Shown here: in pieces, positions 55,681 to 64,000 of the stretch
Position numbering within the stretch: the stretch's first letter is position 1
Layout of the letters: each line of letters starts with the position of its first letter
Position numbers and translations under genes: made by a program
Assembly: GCF_038069655.2 (NCBI RefSeq)
Contig: NZ_CP150951.2
Location: 744,001-808,000 of the forward strand
Direction: 5' to 3'
Source: Yoonia sp. BS5-3
GTDB lineage: Bacteria > Pseudomonadota > Alphaproteobacteria > Rhodobacterales > Rhodobacteraceae
Length of the DNA: 64,000 bases
Notes under the pieces: model-generated
Seen by the model: only the letters and a program-made list of their open reading frames with translations
What the model was told of the DNA's origin: nothing
The model's database searches: none

Positions 55681-56355
55681 GTGATTGAACTCGACCAAGT
55701 GTCTTATGGCTATGGCGGCGCAACGCTTTTTTCGCAGCTTTCTTTGTCGTTGCAGCCTGGCTCATTTCACTTTCTGACGGGGCCTTCGGGGGCGGGGAAA
55801 ACAACGCTGCTTCGGCTTTGCTATGCTGATTTGCGCGCGATGGCGGGCCGCGTGCGTCTTTTTGGCCAAAATGCAGCCCAGCTGGATCGCGACGCGGTTG
55901 CCATGGCGCGTCGCCGGATTGGGGTAGTTCATCAGGATTGCCAGTTTTTGGATCATCTATCAGTGGCCGAGAATATCGCACTGCCCTTGACCGTGGCAGA
56001 TCGCGCCCATGAGGCAGATGGAAACCTGCAGGAATTATTGTCCTGGGTTGGTCTTGGCCAACAGGCCGGGCAATTGCCGCCCGAGCTATCAGGCGGGGAA
56101 CGGCAACGCGCGGCCCTGGCCCGCGCTGTGATCATGTCACCTGATGTGATCATTGCGGATGAACCGACGGGCAATGTCGACGCCGAGATGTCGCAGCGGC
56201 TGCTAACCCTGCTGATCGAGCTGAATAAAATGGGCAAAGCGATCCTGATCGCGACGCATGATCTGGGTATGATCCGATCGATGAAATCAGACGTGAACGC
56301 ACGGGTACTGCGCCTGAAAGACGGTGCACTGACCCAGGCGGGCGCCGAGCTATGA
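55681..56355 (+). CDS. ftsE: Cell division ATP-binding protein FtsE
   Basis: 224 residues. Walker A GPSGAGKTT, signature LSGGERQRAALARA and Walker B VIIADEPTGNVD are typical of the FtsE/LolD group. GTG at 55681 is the start: AAGGAAG lies 6 bases upstream and the protein then begins MIELDQVSYGYGG, as in homologues. With FtsX it controls peptidoglycan hydrolysis during division. Its stop overlaps the ftsX ATG. Confidence 0.95.
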   Translation: MIELDQVSYGYGGATLFSQLSLSLQPGSFHFLTGPSGAGKTTLLRLCYADLRAMAGRVRLFGQNAAQLDRDAVAMARRRIGVVHQDCQFLDHLSVAENIALPLTVADRAHEADGNLQELLSWVGLGQQAGQLPPELSGGERQRAALARAVIMSPDVIIADEPTGNVDAEMSQRLLTLLIELNKMGKAILIATHDLGMIRSMKSDVNARVLRLKDGALTQAGAEL

Positions 56356-57245
56356 AAGGCATGCTCGAATTGATTGTGGGCGATCCGCAGGCCGACCGGG
56401 CTGTCCCGCCCACCGGGATCACCGCACGTCTGACCGTCTTTGCCGCCGCAGTCATGGCATTTCTCGCCGTGATCGCCATCGCCCTATCTGGCAGTGCTGG
56501 GCGTGTGGCCGATCGCTGGGCGGATGAATTGGCGCAGGCGGCGACCTTACGTTTGCCTGCGGACCCAGCAGAGGCAGATGCGCTGCTTCTCACCGCGCTG
56601 GAAGTGCTGCAAACCACGCCCGGCATTGCAACCGTCCGCGCCCTCACCCCAGATGAGCAACAAGCCTTGCTTGAGCCGTGGTTTGGCCCGGATCTGCCGC
56701 TTGAAAGCCTGCCAATCCCCCAATTGATTGAGGTGGTTGCCGATGATGACGGCTATGATGCCGAAGGGCTGCGGGCGCGGCTCAGCGCTGAAATACCGGG
56801 CGCGGTTCTGGATGATCACACCCGTTGGCGGGCACCCTTGCTGGCCGCCGCATCCCGTATTCGGTTGATCGGCTGGTTTGTGATCATCCTGATCGTTGCG
56901 GTCGTGGCTGCCGTCATTACGCTGGCCGCGCAGGCTGCACTCGCCGCGAATGCGCAGGTCATCAGGGTACTGCGCCTTGTGGGTGCACGCGATGTTTATA
57001 TCGCCCGGGCCTTTGTACGCCGCTTTACGCTGCGCGCCGGAATTGGGGCTGCGGGCGGGGTGATCGCCGGGCTGCTGATGCTGCAATTAATGCCGCAAAG
57101 CGAGGGAGTTGGTGGGCTGCTGACGAATGTCGGGTTTTCGGGGGCTGGTTGGCTCTGGCCATTGTTGATCCCGCCCCTGTCTGCCATCGTTGCATTCTGG
57201 GCGACCCGTTCAGCGGCCTTTGCAAGACTAAAGGAACAAACATGA
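56352..57245 (+). CDS. ftsX: Cell division protein FtsX
   Basis: 297 residues: one membrane helix near residue 35 (LTVFAAAVMAFLAVIAIALSG), a periplasmic domain of about 120 residues, then three more helices (IGWFVIILIVAVVAAVITL and two near the end), the FtsX topology. VIRVLRLVGARDVYIARAFV is the cytoplasmic coupling segment that contacts FtsE. Starts and ends in four-base overlaps with ftsE and plsC. Confidence 0.93.
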   Translation: MKGMLELIVGDPQADRAVPPTGITARLTVFAAAVMAFLAVIAIALSGSAGRVADRWADELAQAATLRLPADPAEADALLLTALEVLQTTPGIATVRALTPDEQQALLEPWFGPDLPLESLPIPQLIEVVADDDGYDAEGLRARLSAEIPGAVLDDHTRWRAPLLAAASRIRLIGWFVIILIVAVVAAVITLAAQAALAANAQVIRVLRLVGARDVYIARAFVRRFTLRAGIGAAGGVIAGLLMLQLMPQSEGVGGLLTNVGFSGAGWLWPLLIPPLSAIVAFWATRSAAFARLKEQT

Positions 57246-57970
57246 GTTACGCGATCCAGTGGGTACGCTCGCTTATCTTTAATGCGCAGATGTATGTGGC
57301 GATGCCGGTCATTGGGCTGATCTATCTGATCCCGGCCATTATATCGCCCAAGGGCGCGATTGCCGCCTGTCACGCCTATTGCGTTTGGGTGCGTTGGACC
57401 GCGTCTTGGATGATCGGATTGCAGGTTGAAATCCGCGGCACCCCCCCAACAGATGAGGTGATGGTCGCCCCGAAACACCAGTCTTTCCTTGACGTACTGA
57501 TGATTTACGGGGCCATGCCGCGCGGCAAGTTCATTTTCAAAAGCATACTGAAATACGCCCCGGTTATCGGCCAATTTGGGCTGCGGATCGGCTGTATCCC
57601 AGTTGATCGGGGCAAGCGCGGGCAGGCCATCAAAAAGATGGTTGCAGATGTGAAAGCCGGACACGCCCTGCCCGGACAATTGATCATATACCCACAAGGG
57701 ACCCGGATCGCACCTGGGGTGAAGGCCCCTTACAAGATCGGGACCGGCGCACTTTACAAAGAATTGGATCAGCCGGTGGTGCCTGTTGCCACAAATGTTG
57801 GGGTCTTTTGGCCAAAACGGGGCGTTTTGCGTAAACCAGGCACAGCCGTTTTTGAATTTCTGCCCCGCATAGAACCGGGGCTAGAGGTCGATGTCTTCAT
57901 GAAACAACTTGAAGATACGATTGAGACCGCATCCACAAAACTCAACAAAGAGGCAGGGTTCGATGGGTAG
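57242..57970 (+). CDS. plsC: 1-acyl-sn-glycerol-3-phosphate acyltransferase
   Basis: 242 residues. APKHQSFLDVLMIY holds the HX4D catalytic motif and IYPQGTRIAPG the second motif of the family. An N-terminal hydrophobic segment anchors it at the inner membrane. It adds the second acyl chain in phosphatidic acid synthesis. Overlaps ftsX by four bases and the next gene by eight. Confidence 0.95.
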   Translation: MSYAIQWVRSLIFNAQMYVAMPVIGLIYLIPAIISPKGAIAACHAYCVWVRWTASWMIGLQVEIRGTPPTDEVMVAPKHQSFLDVLMIYGAMPRGKFIFKSILKYAPVIGQFGLRIGCIPVDRGKRGQAIKKMVADVKAGHALPGQLIIYPQGTRIAPGVKAPYKIGTGALYKELDQPVVPVATNVGVFWPKRGVLRKPGTAVFEFLPRIEPGLEVDVFMKQLEDTIETASTKLNKEAGFDG

Positions 57971-58577
57971 TCACATTGTCAAAGATATCGCGGAACTTGA
58001 GGCGCTTTATGGCACGCCCGGCAAAGCATCCTTGATCAAGGTCGCCGATCACCTGACCCCGCTTTACACCAAATGGATCATGGCGTCACGCCTTTGTATC
58101 GTCTCTACCGTGGGGCCTGAGGGGACAGATGGCAGCCCGCGCGGCGATGATGGCCCCGTGGTACAGATGCAAGATAACAAGACCCTGCTAATGCCCGACT
58201 GGCGGGGCAATAACCGTATGGATACCTTGCGCAACATCGTTGCTGACGGTCGGATCAGCCTGATGTTCATAGTCCCCGGCTCCAACAACGTCATCCGCGT
58301 GAATGGCACCGCCGAAGTGTCGCTGGATCCCGATCTGCTGGCCCGGTTTGAACAGAAAAACCGGGTACCCCGCAGTGTGGCAGTGATCCATGTGGCCGAG
58401 ATATATAGCCAATGCGCCCGTGCACTGATGCGTGCCAAAACCTGGACGGCAGGCGATGAAAGCGCAGGCCTGCCAAGCGTGGGTGAATTGCTGGCCGAAC
58501 AGGAAAAAGGCTTTGATGGCAGTGCTTATGATGCCGATTGGCACGAACGCGCTGCGGCAACAATGTGGACTGCTTAG
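57963..58577 (+). CDS. PPOX-type FMN-dependent flavoprotein (pyridoxamine 5'-phosphate oxidase family)
   Basis: 204 residues. SRLCIVSTVGPEGTDGSPRG is the FMN-binding strand, PDWRGNNRMDTLRNIVADGR and LMFIVPGSNNVIRVNG complete the split barrel. It resembles the MSMEG_1061 subgroup, whose substrates are not defined. It overlaps plsC by eight bases. A weak hairpin (58575-58599, TAGCGA/TCGCTA followed by TTATT) may end the operon. Confidence 0.85.
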   Translation: MGSHIVKDIAELEALYGTPGKASLIKVADHLTPLYTKWIMASRLCIVSTVGPEGTDGSPRGDDGPVVQMQDNKTLLMPDWRGNNRMDTLRNIVADGRISLMFIVPGSNNVIRVNGTAEVSLDPDLLARFEQKNRVPRSVAVIHVAEIYSQCARALMRAKTWTAGDESAGLPSVGELLAEQEKGFDGSAYDADWHERAAATMWTA

Positions 58578-58666
58578 CGATAACAGTGACATGTCGCTAT
58601 TATTCAATACGGGCGGTCATTTTGCGTCCATGTTTGGCCGCGTAACTGACAAAAGGCCCAAAAGAC

Positions 58667-59055
58667 ATGATCTTTCGCTATACTATTCTTTATGTTGATG
58701 ACGTACCCGCCACGCTGGATTTCTACGAACAGGCCTTTGGGTTTGCACGCGGCTTCCTGCATGAAGGCAAAGACTATGGCGAGTTGATCACCGGCGAAAC
58801 GAAGCTGGCATTTTCGTCAACCGCACTGATGCGGCAATTGGATAAAAACCCGGCGGCCCCGGTTGCAGATGCCCCGACCTTTGAAATCGCCTTTGAAACC
58901 GATGATGTGTGCGCCGCGCTTGCCAAAGTGATCGATGCCGGGGCAACATGGTTCAGGACGCCCGTGAGGAACCATGGGGCCAGACGACTTCCTATGTCAG
59001 TGATCCAAATGGGTACCTGATTGAGATCTGCTCGCCCGTGCAGGCGCCTGCGTAA
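58667..59055 (+). pseudogene. Glyoxalase/VOC family protein, frameshifted
   Basis: MIFRYTILYVDDVPATLDFY opens a typical VOC domain that reads well to KVIDAGAT near 58947. From there the annotated frame turns into nonsense and stops at 59020. Shifting by one base gives MVQDAREEPWGQTTSYVSDP and NGYLIEICSPVQAPA, ending at 59055, which is the expected C-terminus with its metal-ligand Glu. A one-base loss near 58946-58948 explains it. It could be a recent pseudogene or a sequencing error. AAAAGG precedes the ATG. Confidence 0.85.
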
Positions 59056-59068
59056 GTTATCAATTAGA

Positions 59069-59707
59069 TCAGCCCGTGCCCGGTCGCCAATTTCCCAACC
59101 CAGGCTGGCTGACTTGTGCGATCAATCCATGATCTCGCCGCAGACGCGCAGGTGATTGCCCAAACCAACGTAGAAAGTCGCGCGTCATGTGGGCCTGATC
59201 GCTATAGCCACTGTCATGGGCAATCTCGGCCAATGGTGCCCCGGCAGGCAAAGCCTGCACCGCCCGCCGGGCCCGCCCCAAAAGGCGCCAGTATTCGGGG
59301 TTTGGTAAAGATAACTGGCGAAAACGACGTTGTAACGTACGGACAGTCACACCGCCTTGCTTGGCCACTTGCGCTACTGTTGCCTGAGCTTGGGTTAAAG
59401 CATCAATCACCTCTGCCATGCCGTAATCATCTGCGGCGCTGTTGATCATATCGCCCAAAATGCCCGGATCTACGGTTGCATCGGCCCAATGCGCACTATC
59501 CAGTACCACGCCTGGGCATAGACGATATCCGACCAAGGTCGTGCCTGCCTTCAGACGCTTTTGGCGTGGCTGGTCATCCCACTGGGTCAACCTGATTTGC
59601 GTTTGTAAGCCACCCTCAGCAGCCCAGATGATATCCCGGCATCCGCCCGGCAGGATCGTCACCACCTCGTCCGACGCTACGATGTATTCCCACCGACGGT
59701 AGATCAC
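59069..59707 (-). CDS. AraC family transcriptional regulator
   Basis: 212 residues. The C-terminal third is a double helix-turn-helix of AraC type (AQVAKQGGVTVRTLQRRFRQ, LAEIAHDSGYSDQAHMTRDF). The N-terminal half is an effector domain of the short kind (VVTILPGGCRDIIW). The start is a GTG at 59707 with AAAGGA upstream; an out-of-frame ATG-GCC-ACG-TGA lies just before it. Convergent with the frameshifted VOC gene. Confidence 0.88.
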   Translation of the reverse strand: MIYRRWEYIVASDEVVTILPGGCRDIIWAAEGGLQTQIRLTQWDDQPRQKRLKAGTTLVGYRLCPGVVLDSAHWADATVDPGILGDMINSAADDYGMAEVIDALTQAQATVAQVAKQGGVTVRTLQRRFRQLSLPNPEYWRLLGRARRAVQALPAGAPLAEIAHDSGYSDQAHMTRDFLRWFGQSPARLRRDHGLIAQVSQPGLGNWRPGTG

Positions 59708-59726
59708 GTGGCCATAATCCTTTCGC

Positions 59727-60404
59727 CTATTGCTGTCTAAAATCCAGATTGCTTGATCGGCCGAGCCCGTAACGCAGGCACCAGCCGATGACGATCACGC
59801 TTAACACCAACCACAGCCCGCCCCATAGCGTGGTCGTGCCGCCAAATTCTTCCGCCAACATGCGCGCATCAGACCGCAATTCGGACCGGGCTATCGTATC
59901 GCTGAAGATATCGTAGGGAACATAGATCATGCTCGCCAGCCCCATCACACGCAAAGCCATGTCATTGGGCGCATGTCCGAAAAAGCGAGCCATCAAAAGC
60001 ATCGCCGCACCGGTGCCAACCGTAAAGCCAAGCGCAAAAACATCCCTGATGTAAAACGCTGCAATGGCCAGTGTGATCACACCGCATCCAGCCATAATCG
60101 CGCGATCCGCCCGGGTCCGCGTGGCTGCGACCAGTAGACCGACACCGATCAAAAGTGATCCCAAATAACCGGCGGTTAAAGTGATGAAACGGCTGCCACC
60201 CCGGCTCCAGACCATACCGCCTTGGTCAGCGGAAACGCTAACGCTGATCACCTCACCGCCAGTCAGAAGGGTCGCGATAGCATGGGATGCTTCGTGAAAG
60301 AACACGATCAGGATTTTCAAAGGCACGACGACCGGGGTCTGCCAAAGGGCGAAGACCAGCACAGTCAGCAGCAAAAGCTGCCAATGCCCTTTCAGATGGG
60401 CCAC
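59727..60404 (-). CDS. M50 family metallopeptidase
   Basis: 225 residues with about six membrane segments. IVFFHEASHAIATLLTGGE carries the zinc-binding HExxH motif inside a membrane helix, as in site-2-protease-like M50B enzymes. The start is a GTG at 60404 directly after the accA stop, so translation is probably coupled to accA. Substrate unknown. Confidence 0.8.
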   Translation of the reverse strand: MAHLKGHWQLLLLTVLVFALWQTPVVVPLKILIVFFHEASHAIATLLTGGEVISVSVSADQGGMVWSRGGSRFITLTAGYLGSLLIGVGLLVAATRTRADRAIMAGCGVITLAIAAFYIRDVFALGFTVGTGAAMLLMARFFGHAPNDMALRVMGLASMIYVPYDIFSDTIARSELRSDARMLAEEFGGTTTLWGGLWLVLSVIVIGWCLRYGLGRSSNLDFRQQ

Positions 60405-61367
60405 CTAGGCAGCAAGTCCCTTTGCGCCAAGCGCCAGATACTTGCTACGGCGATCACTGCGCAGCTTTTCACCCGACAGCTCGCGCAACTCGTTCAGCAT
60501 CGACACAAGCGCCGCGCCGACTGCGGCAATGGCCGCATCACGATCACGATGCGCGCCGCCCATCGGCTCATCAATGATCCGGTCGCAGACGCCAATTTCG
60601 TTCAGGTCTTTGGGTGTCAGACGCAAGGCCTCGGCCGCCTCGCGCATCTTATCAGCATCCTTCCACAAGATAGAAGCACAGCCTTCGGGACTGATCACCG
60701 AATAGATGGAATTTTCCAGCATCGCGACGCGGTTCGCCGTGGCAAAGGCCACCGCCCCGCCAGAACCGCCTTCGCCAATCACAACGCTGATCAGCGGTAC
60801 TTTCAGCTCTAGGCACTTCTCTGTTGAACGGGCAATCGCTTCGGATTGGCCGCGCTCTTCGGCACCTTTGCCAGGATAGGCACCAGGGGTGTCGACCAGC
60901 GTGATCACGGGCAGATTGAACCGATTGGCCAGGTCCATCAAACGGATTGCCTTACGATAGCCTTCGGGCCGGGCCATACCGAAATTCCGTTCAATCCGCG
61001 ACTTGGTATCATTGCCTTTCTCGTGGCCAATCACCATGACAGGCACACCTTCCAGGCGGGCCATACCCCCCATGACGGCGTGATCATCCGCAAAGTTCCG
61101 ATCCCCAGCAAGCGGCGTATATTCGGTGAACAGCGCGTCGATATAGTCTTGGCAATGCGGACGGTCAGGATGGCGGGCCACCTGGCATTTACGCCAGGGG
61201 CTCAGATCTGCATAGAGCGATTTGAGCAAATCCTTGGCCTTTTTGTCCAAGGCTTTCGATTCCTTTTCGATATCCATTTCAGGATTATCGCGGGCCATGG
61301 CTCGCAGCTCTTCAGCCTTGCCTTCAATCTCAGCGAGGGGTTTTTCAAAGTCGAGATATTGCGTCAT
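60405..61367 (-). CDS. accA: Acetyl-CoA carboxylase carboxyltransferase subunit alpha
   Basis: 320 residues. [39 protein letters not shown] and [19 protein letters not shown] are AccA signatures. With AccD it transfers the carboxyl group to acetyl-CoA in fatty acid synthesis. Length matches the family. Confidence 0.97.
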   Translation of the reverse strand: MTQYLDFEKPLAEIEGKAEELRAMARDNPEMDIEKESKALDKKAKDLLKSLYADLSPWRKCQVARHPDRPHCQDYIDALFTEYTPLAGDRNFADDHAVMGGMARLEGVPVMVIGHEKGNDTKSRIERNFGMARPEGYRKAIRLMDLANRFNLPVITLVDTPGAYPGKGAEERGQSEAIARSTEKCLELKVPLISVVIGEGGSGGAVAFATANRVAMLENSIYSVISPEGCASILWKDADKMREAAEALRLTPKDLNEIGVCDRIIDEPMGGAHRDRDAAIAAVGAALVSMLNELRELSGEKLRSDRRSKYLALGAKGLAA

Positions 61368-61523
61368 CGGTCAGCTGGCCCTTTACACGAACTATGCGAA
61401 TATATGGCCCAAGGCAGGTCCGATGGCAACGGCTTGCCGATGTTACATTATTACTTGTTTGCAATGGGTGAGAAAGTAAGAGACACGGGCTTACACTACG
61501 TAACGCATGAATAGGAACACAAA

Positions 61524-62147
61524 ATGCGAATTCTCAGCCTTGTCAGTGCTGCAGCACTGTTTGCGGCACAACCGGTTTTAGCGCAATCCATCGATTTTGG
61601 CGATGACAGCAGCAGCTGGGCGAATGACGGTGAATGTGATGATCCTCGTTTCGAGGGATCAGCGATGGCGAGCCCGCCCCTGCTAAACGATGACATCCGC
61701 GCCGACGCAACCGATTGCAGAAAAGGCTTTGAGGCTGGCCAATTGACATTGCGCGCCGAGGCTGGCGCGCAAGAAATCAACTATGGTGATGACAGCAGCG
61801 AATGGGCCAATGACGGCGAATGCGACGACCGCCGCTTCATTGGTAGCACTATGCACTCCATTCTGAACAACGAAGACGTCGGTCGCGATGCGTCTGATTG
61901 CCGTGACGGTGTTGAAAGCGGCGCGCTGATTGCATGGTCGATGCAAGACTCTTTGGCAGCAACTCAGTGCTCTGCCATCGATTTCGGCGACGACTCGGGC
62001 GACTACGCCAATGATGACGAATGCGATGATGCGCGTTTCGAAGGCCTCGGCATGGCCTCAAGCGTGAGCCCCGATTACATCGGCGCAGACGCATCTGACT
62101 GCAGCCGCTTCTGTGACGCGGGCATCGTGTCGCTGCGGGACTACTAA
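61524..62147 (+). CDS. Secreted Asp-rich protein with three repeats
   Basis: 207 residues with a signal peptide (LSLVSAAALFAAQPVLAQ). Three tandem units of about 55-65 residues follow, each starting with F/Y-GDDS and containing AND-x-ECDD-x-RF-x-G and ending near DA-S/T-DC. The acidic positions suggest calcium binding, and two Cys per unit could form disulfides. I have seen this unit in other secreted bacterial proteins, sometimes beside peptidase domains, but here there is none. Function unknown. Confidence 0.8.
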   Translation: MRILSLVSAAALFAAQPVLAQSIDFGDDSSSWANDGECDDPRFEGSAMASPPLLNDDIRADATDCRKGFEAGQLTLRAEAGAQEINYGDDSSEWANDGECDDRRFIGSTMHSILNNEDVGRDASDCRDGVESGALIAWSMQDSLAATQCSAIDFGDDSGDYANDDECDDARFEGLGMASSVSPDYIGADASDCSRFCDAGIVSLRDY

Positions 62148-62154
62148 AGCCTTA

Positions 62155-62172
62155 GCGCCGCTTGTGCGGCGC
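62155..62172. terminator. GC-rich hairpin after the repeat-protein gene
   Basis: GCGCCGC-TTGT-GCGGCGC is a perfect 7-bp stem starting eight bases after the stop of the Asp-rich protein gene. It probably ends that transcript together with the larger hairpin that follows. Confidence 0.65.
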
Positions 62173-62177
62173 AAGAT

Positions 62178-62206
62178 GCATCGGGGCCGCGCAGTGGCCC
62201 CGATGC
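62178..62206. terminator. Strong hairpin between convergent genes
   Basis: GCATCGGGGCC-N7-GGCCCCGATGC is a perfect 11-bp stem between the convergent repeat-protein and chorismate mutase genes. It can fold on either strand and so may act as a bidirectional terminator; on the plus strand only AAAATC follows. Confidence 0.7.
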
Positions 62207-62235
62207 AAAATCTCGAATATCGAACCTAGTACGGT

Positions 62236-62538
62236 CTATTCGGGAATATGTCGCGCTTCGCGTGCGATTGACCATTCAATCAGCTGTCGCCATAGCAGTT
62301 CGGCCAGCGCCGGATCTAATCCGGCCGCACTGGCCTCATCTCGGACATTGGCGATCACCTCTTCCACCCGGCTTTCAATGCGGGCGGGCAGGTTTTCTTG
62401 TTCCTTCAGCGTGATCGCGCGGTCGATATACCCAGCGCGTTCGGCTAGCCCTGCAATCAGTTCCGCGTCAAGCGCATCAATTTGCACCCGCAGAGATGCC
62501 ATTGAATTGCACTGCTCAGGCAGAAGGCGCGGCACCCG
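62236..62538 (-). CDS. Chorismate mutase (PchB/AroQ type)
   Basis: About 100 residues from a GTG at 62538, or 88 from ATG 62502. LRVQIDALDAELIAGLAERA, YIDRAITLK and the C-terminal RQLIEWSIAREARH match the short all-helical AroQ fold, with Arg and Lys for chorismate binding. It turns chorismate into prephenate. It follows the aminotransferase stop by one base, so the pair serves phenylalanine/tyrosine synthesis. The start is uncertain because neither codon has a strong ribosome binding site. Confidence 0.8.
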   Translation of the reverse strand, partial: RVPRLLPEQCNSMASLRVQIDALDAELIAGLAERAGYIDRAITLKEQENLPARIESRVEEVIANVRDEASAAGLDPALAELLWRQLIEWSIAREARHIPE

Positions 62539-62539
62539 G

Positions 62540-63724
62540 TTAGATGCCCGCGCTGACGATAGCTTTTGCAAGAATAGGCACCGTTTCGGCATTCAGACCG
62601 GCGATGTTCATCCGGCTGTCACCTACCATGTAAATGCCGTGATCTTCGCGCAGTTTCTCAACCAATTCTGGGGTTGTCCCGAGGCGGCTGAACATGCCCC
62701 GATGATCGGCCAGAAAATCAAACCGATCTGAATTTGTCAGCCGCTTCAGCTCGTCAGCCAGTTGCTGGCGCAGAACCAACATGGTCTTGCGCGTTTCTTC
62801 CAGTTCGTCCTCCCAATCGGCCCGCAGATCGGGGTCGGTCAGGATAGTTGTTACAACGCGCGCGCCATGGTCGGGCGGAAAAGAATAGTTCTGCCGGTTC
62901 AGGAATGCCAGTGTTTGCTGGGTCAGCGCCTGCTGGTCCGGATCTTTAGCAACGGCCATCAGAATGCCAGTCCGTTCTCGGTAGACACCAAAATTCTTTG
63001 AGCAGCTTGCCGCAATCAAACAGTTTTCAAAGCTGCGGGCGATCAGACGGGTGATCTGGGCGTCTTTCTCGAGCCCGTCACCAAAGCCTTGATAAGCAAT
63101 ATCGACCAGCGGCACTGCACCTTTTTTCTGCATGATCCCAATAACTTGCGACATCTGATCATAGGTCAGGTTTGCCCCGGTCGGGTTGTGGCAACAGCCA
63201 TGAAGCAACACCACGTCCCCGGCCGCCACTGTTTCCAGATCGGTCAGCATCCCTGCGAAATCAACGCCCCGCGTGACCTGATCGAAATAGCGATATTCGG
63301 CCATCGGCATCCCAAGGTATTTCACGATTGACGGATGATTGGGCCATGTCGGGTTAGACAGCCAGATGGTTGCTTTGGGGGCTGCAAGCTTGATCAGCTC
63401 AAGCGCCTGCCGGATCGCCCCGGTGCCGCCAGGGGTCGCAACAGCCGCGACGCGTTCGGTCGGAACACTGTCGGCCAGCACCAGATCGCGCATCGCCGCC
63501 CCGAAGGCCGGATCCCCCGCCAGGCCAGTATAGGCCTTGGTCGATTGATCCGCCAGAATGCGTCTTTCGGCCTCTTTCACGGCCCGCATCACCGGCGTGG
63601 TCCCACTTGCATCCTTATAGACACCAACGCCCAGATCAATCTTGTCGCTGCGTGGGTCGGTCTTGAATTTTGCCATCAAGGCAAGGATTTTGTCAGCAGG
63701 TTGGGCGGTGAGATTTTCCAGCAT
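62540..63724 (-). CDS. Aromatic amino acid / aspartate aminotransferase (class I)
   Basis: 394 residues. DLGVGVYKDASGTTPVMRAV and YTGLAGDPAFGAAM open the fold, CCHNPTGANLTYDQM and DIAYQGFGDGLEKDA hold substrate and PLP contacts, and SCSKNFGVYRERTG carries the PLP-binding Lys. TyrB-like enzymes make phenylalanine and tyrosine. ATG 63724 overlaps the sulfurtransferase stop (TGATG). Confidence 0.92.
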   Translation of the reverse strand: MLENLTAQPADKILALMAKFKTDPRSDKIDLGVGVYKDASGTTPVMRAVKEAERRILADQSTKAYTGLAGDPAFGAAMRDLVLADSVPTERVAAVATPGGTGAIRQALELIKLAAPKATIWLSNPTWPNHPSIVKYLGMPMAEYRYFDQVTRGVDFAGMLTDLETVAAGDVVLLHGCCHNPTGANLTYDQMSQVIGIMQKKGAVPLVDIAYQGFGDGLEKDAQITRLIARSFENCLIAASCSKNFGVYRERTGILMAVAKDPDQQALTQQTLAFLNRQNYSFPPDHGARVVTTILTDPDLRADWEDELEETRKTMLVLRQQLADELKRLTNSDRFDFLADHRGMFSRLGTTPELVEKLREDHGIYMVGDSRMNIAGLNAETVPILAKAIVSAGI

Positions 63725-64000
63725 CAGGTGGCTCCGGTCGCGATAGGTAGGTCGGCATACATGCCCCACTCGGACCATGAGCCGTCATAGAGCGCATGAT
63801 CGGTTTTTCCGATCCTTTCAAGGGCTAATGACAGGATTGCCGCCGTCACACCGGACCCGCAGGTTGTGATGGCCGGTTTGCTCAGATCAACGCCCGCCTC
63901 CTTGAAGATGGTGCGCAACACAGTTGTCGCCTTCATCGTGCCGTCCGCGTTCAGAAGGGTTTGGTAAAAGACGTTTTTGGAACCCGGGATATGACCCGCG
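63724..64000 (-). CDS. sseA: 3-mercaptopyruvate/thiosulfate sulfurtransferase, C-terminal part
   Basis: The gene enters from the right edge; the last 91 residues are present. GHIPGSKNVFYQTLLN is the rhodanese-domain start and PAITTCGSGVTAAILSLALE carries the catalytic Cys loop CGSGVTA typical of SseA. It transfers sulfane sulfur to thiol or cyanide acceptors. Its stop overlaps the aminotransferase start, so the two are co-expressed. Confidence 0.88.
   Translation of the reverse strand, partial: AGHIPGSKNVFYQTLLNADGTMKATTVLRTIFKEAGVDLSKPAITTCGSGVTAAILSLALERIGKTDHALYDGSWSEWGMYADLPIATGAT

Overview
The window reads as chromosome of a marine Roseobacter-group alphaproteobacterium (Rhodobacterales). 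The basis is the kind and order of the core genes: pyrB/pyrC-like/plsY, ubiA/rsmE/gshA, tlpA/argH/lysA with a TIGR02302-type protein, zinc-ribbon protein/ftsE/ftsX/plsC, accA, and aminotransferase/sseA. Sulfonate-degradation genes of the cuy type and tripartite tricarboxylate and TRAP transporter genes fit the same group. No rRNA, tRNA, CRISPR array or insertion sequence was recognised.

The left end (1-7.8 kb) is accessory and has the most unusual content. A class-B-like, cobalamin-dependent radical SAM RiPP maturase (378-2258, minus) lies behind two small precursor genes (2272-2487 and 2802-3116) that share a C-terminal core ending in DGII-x-SRC-x. Between them is a decayed fragment of a second copy of the radical SAM gene, so the locus was once two precursor-maturase modules. 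A large adenylate-cyclase/ATPase/TPR signalling protein is transcribed divergently (3338-6217). Next comes a chimeric gene (6498-7772) in which a TRAP substrate-binding protein runs in frame into the back half of a flavin reductase, probably a deletion scar.

7.9-14.3 kb holds a LysR regulator and a convergent five-gene operon: L-cysteate sulfo-lyase (cuyA), a DegT-type aminotransferase, an Asp/Glu-type racemase, a histidinol-dehydrogenase-family enzyme and a CuyZ-type sulfite exporter. The set fits oxidation of a C3 sulfonated (amino)alcohol, possibly D-cysteinolate, to cysteate, then racemisation, desulfonation and sulfite export. 14.7-20.3 kb is iron-related: two unknown small proteins with a siderophore-interacting reductase, convergent with a FecBCD-type ABC importer and a methyltransferase. 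20.5-26.7 kb is a TctCBA carboxylate transporter with divergent TctDE two-component genes and an extra periplasmic binding protein.

26.8-64 kb is mostly housekeeping: an OmpA/BON-type envelope protein, ubiquinone and glutathione synthesis, a GbsR-type regulator with two matching palindromic operators next to small membrane proteins, pyrimidine and phospholipid synthesis, uracil-DNA glycosylase, moaB, an RND efflux pair, thiol-redox proteins, arginine and lysine synthesis, FtsEX, AccA, an M50 protease, an Asp-rich repeat protein, chorismate mutase, an aromatic aminotransferase and the C-terminal end of a sulfurtransferase. The dihydroorotase homologue lacks several catalytic residues, and a glyoxalase-family gene at 58.7-59.1 kb is frameshifted. 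All calls come from reading the sequence; no database search was run.
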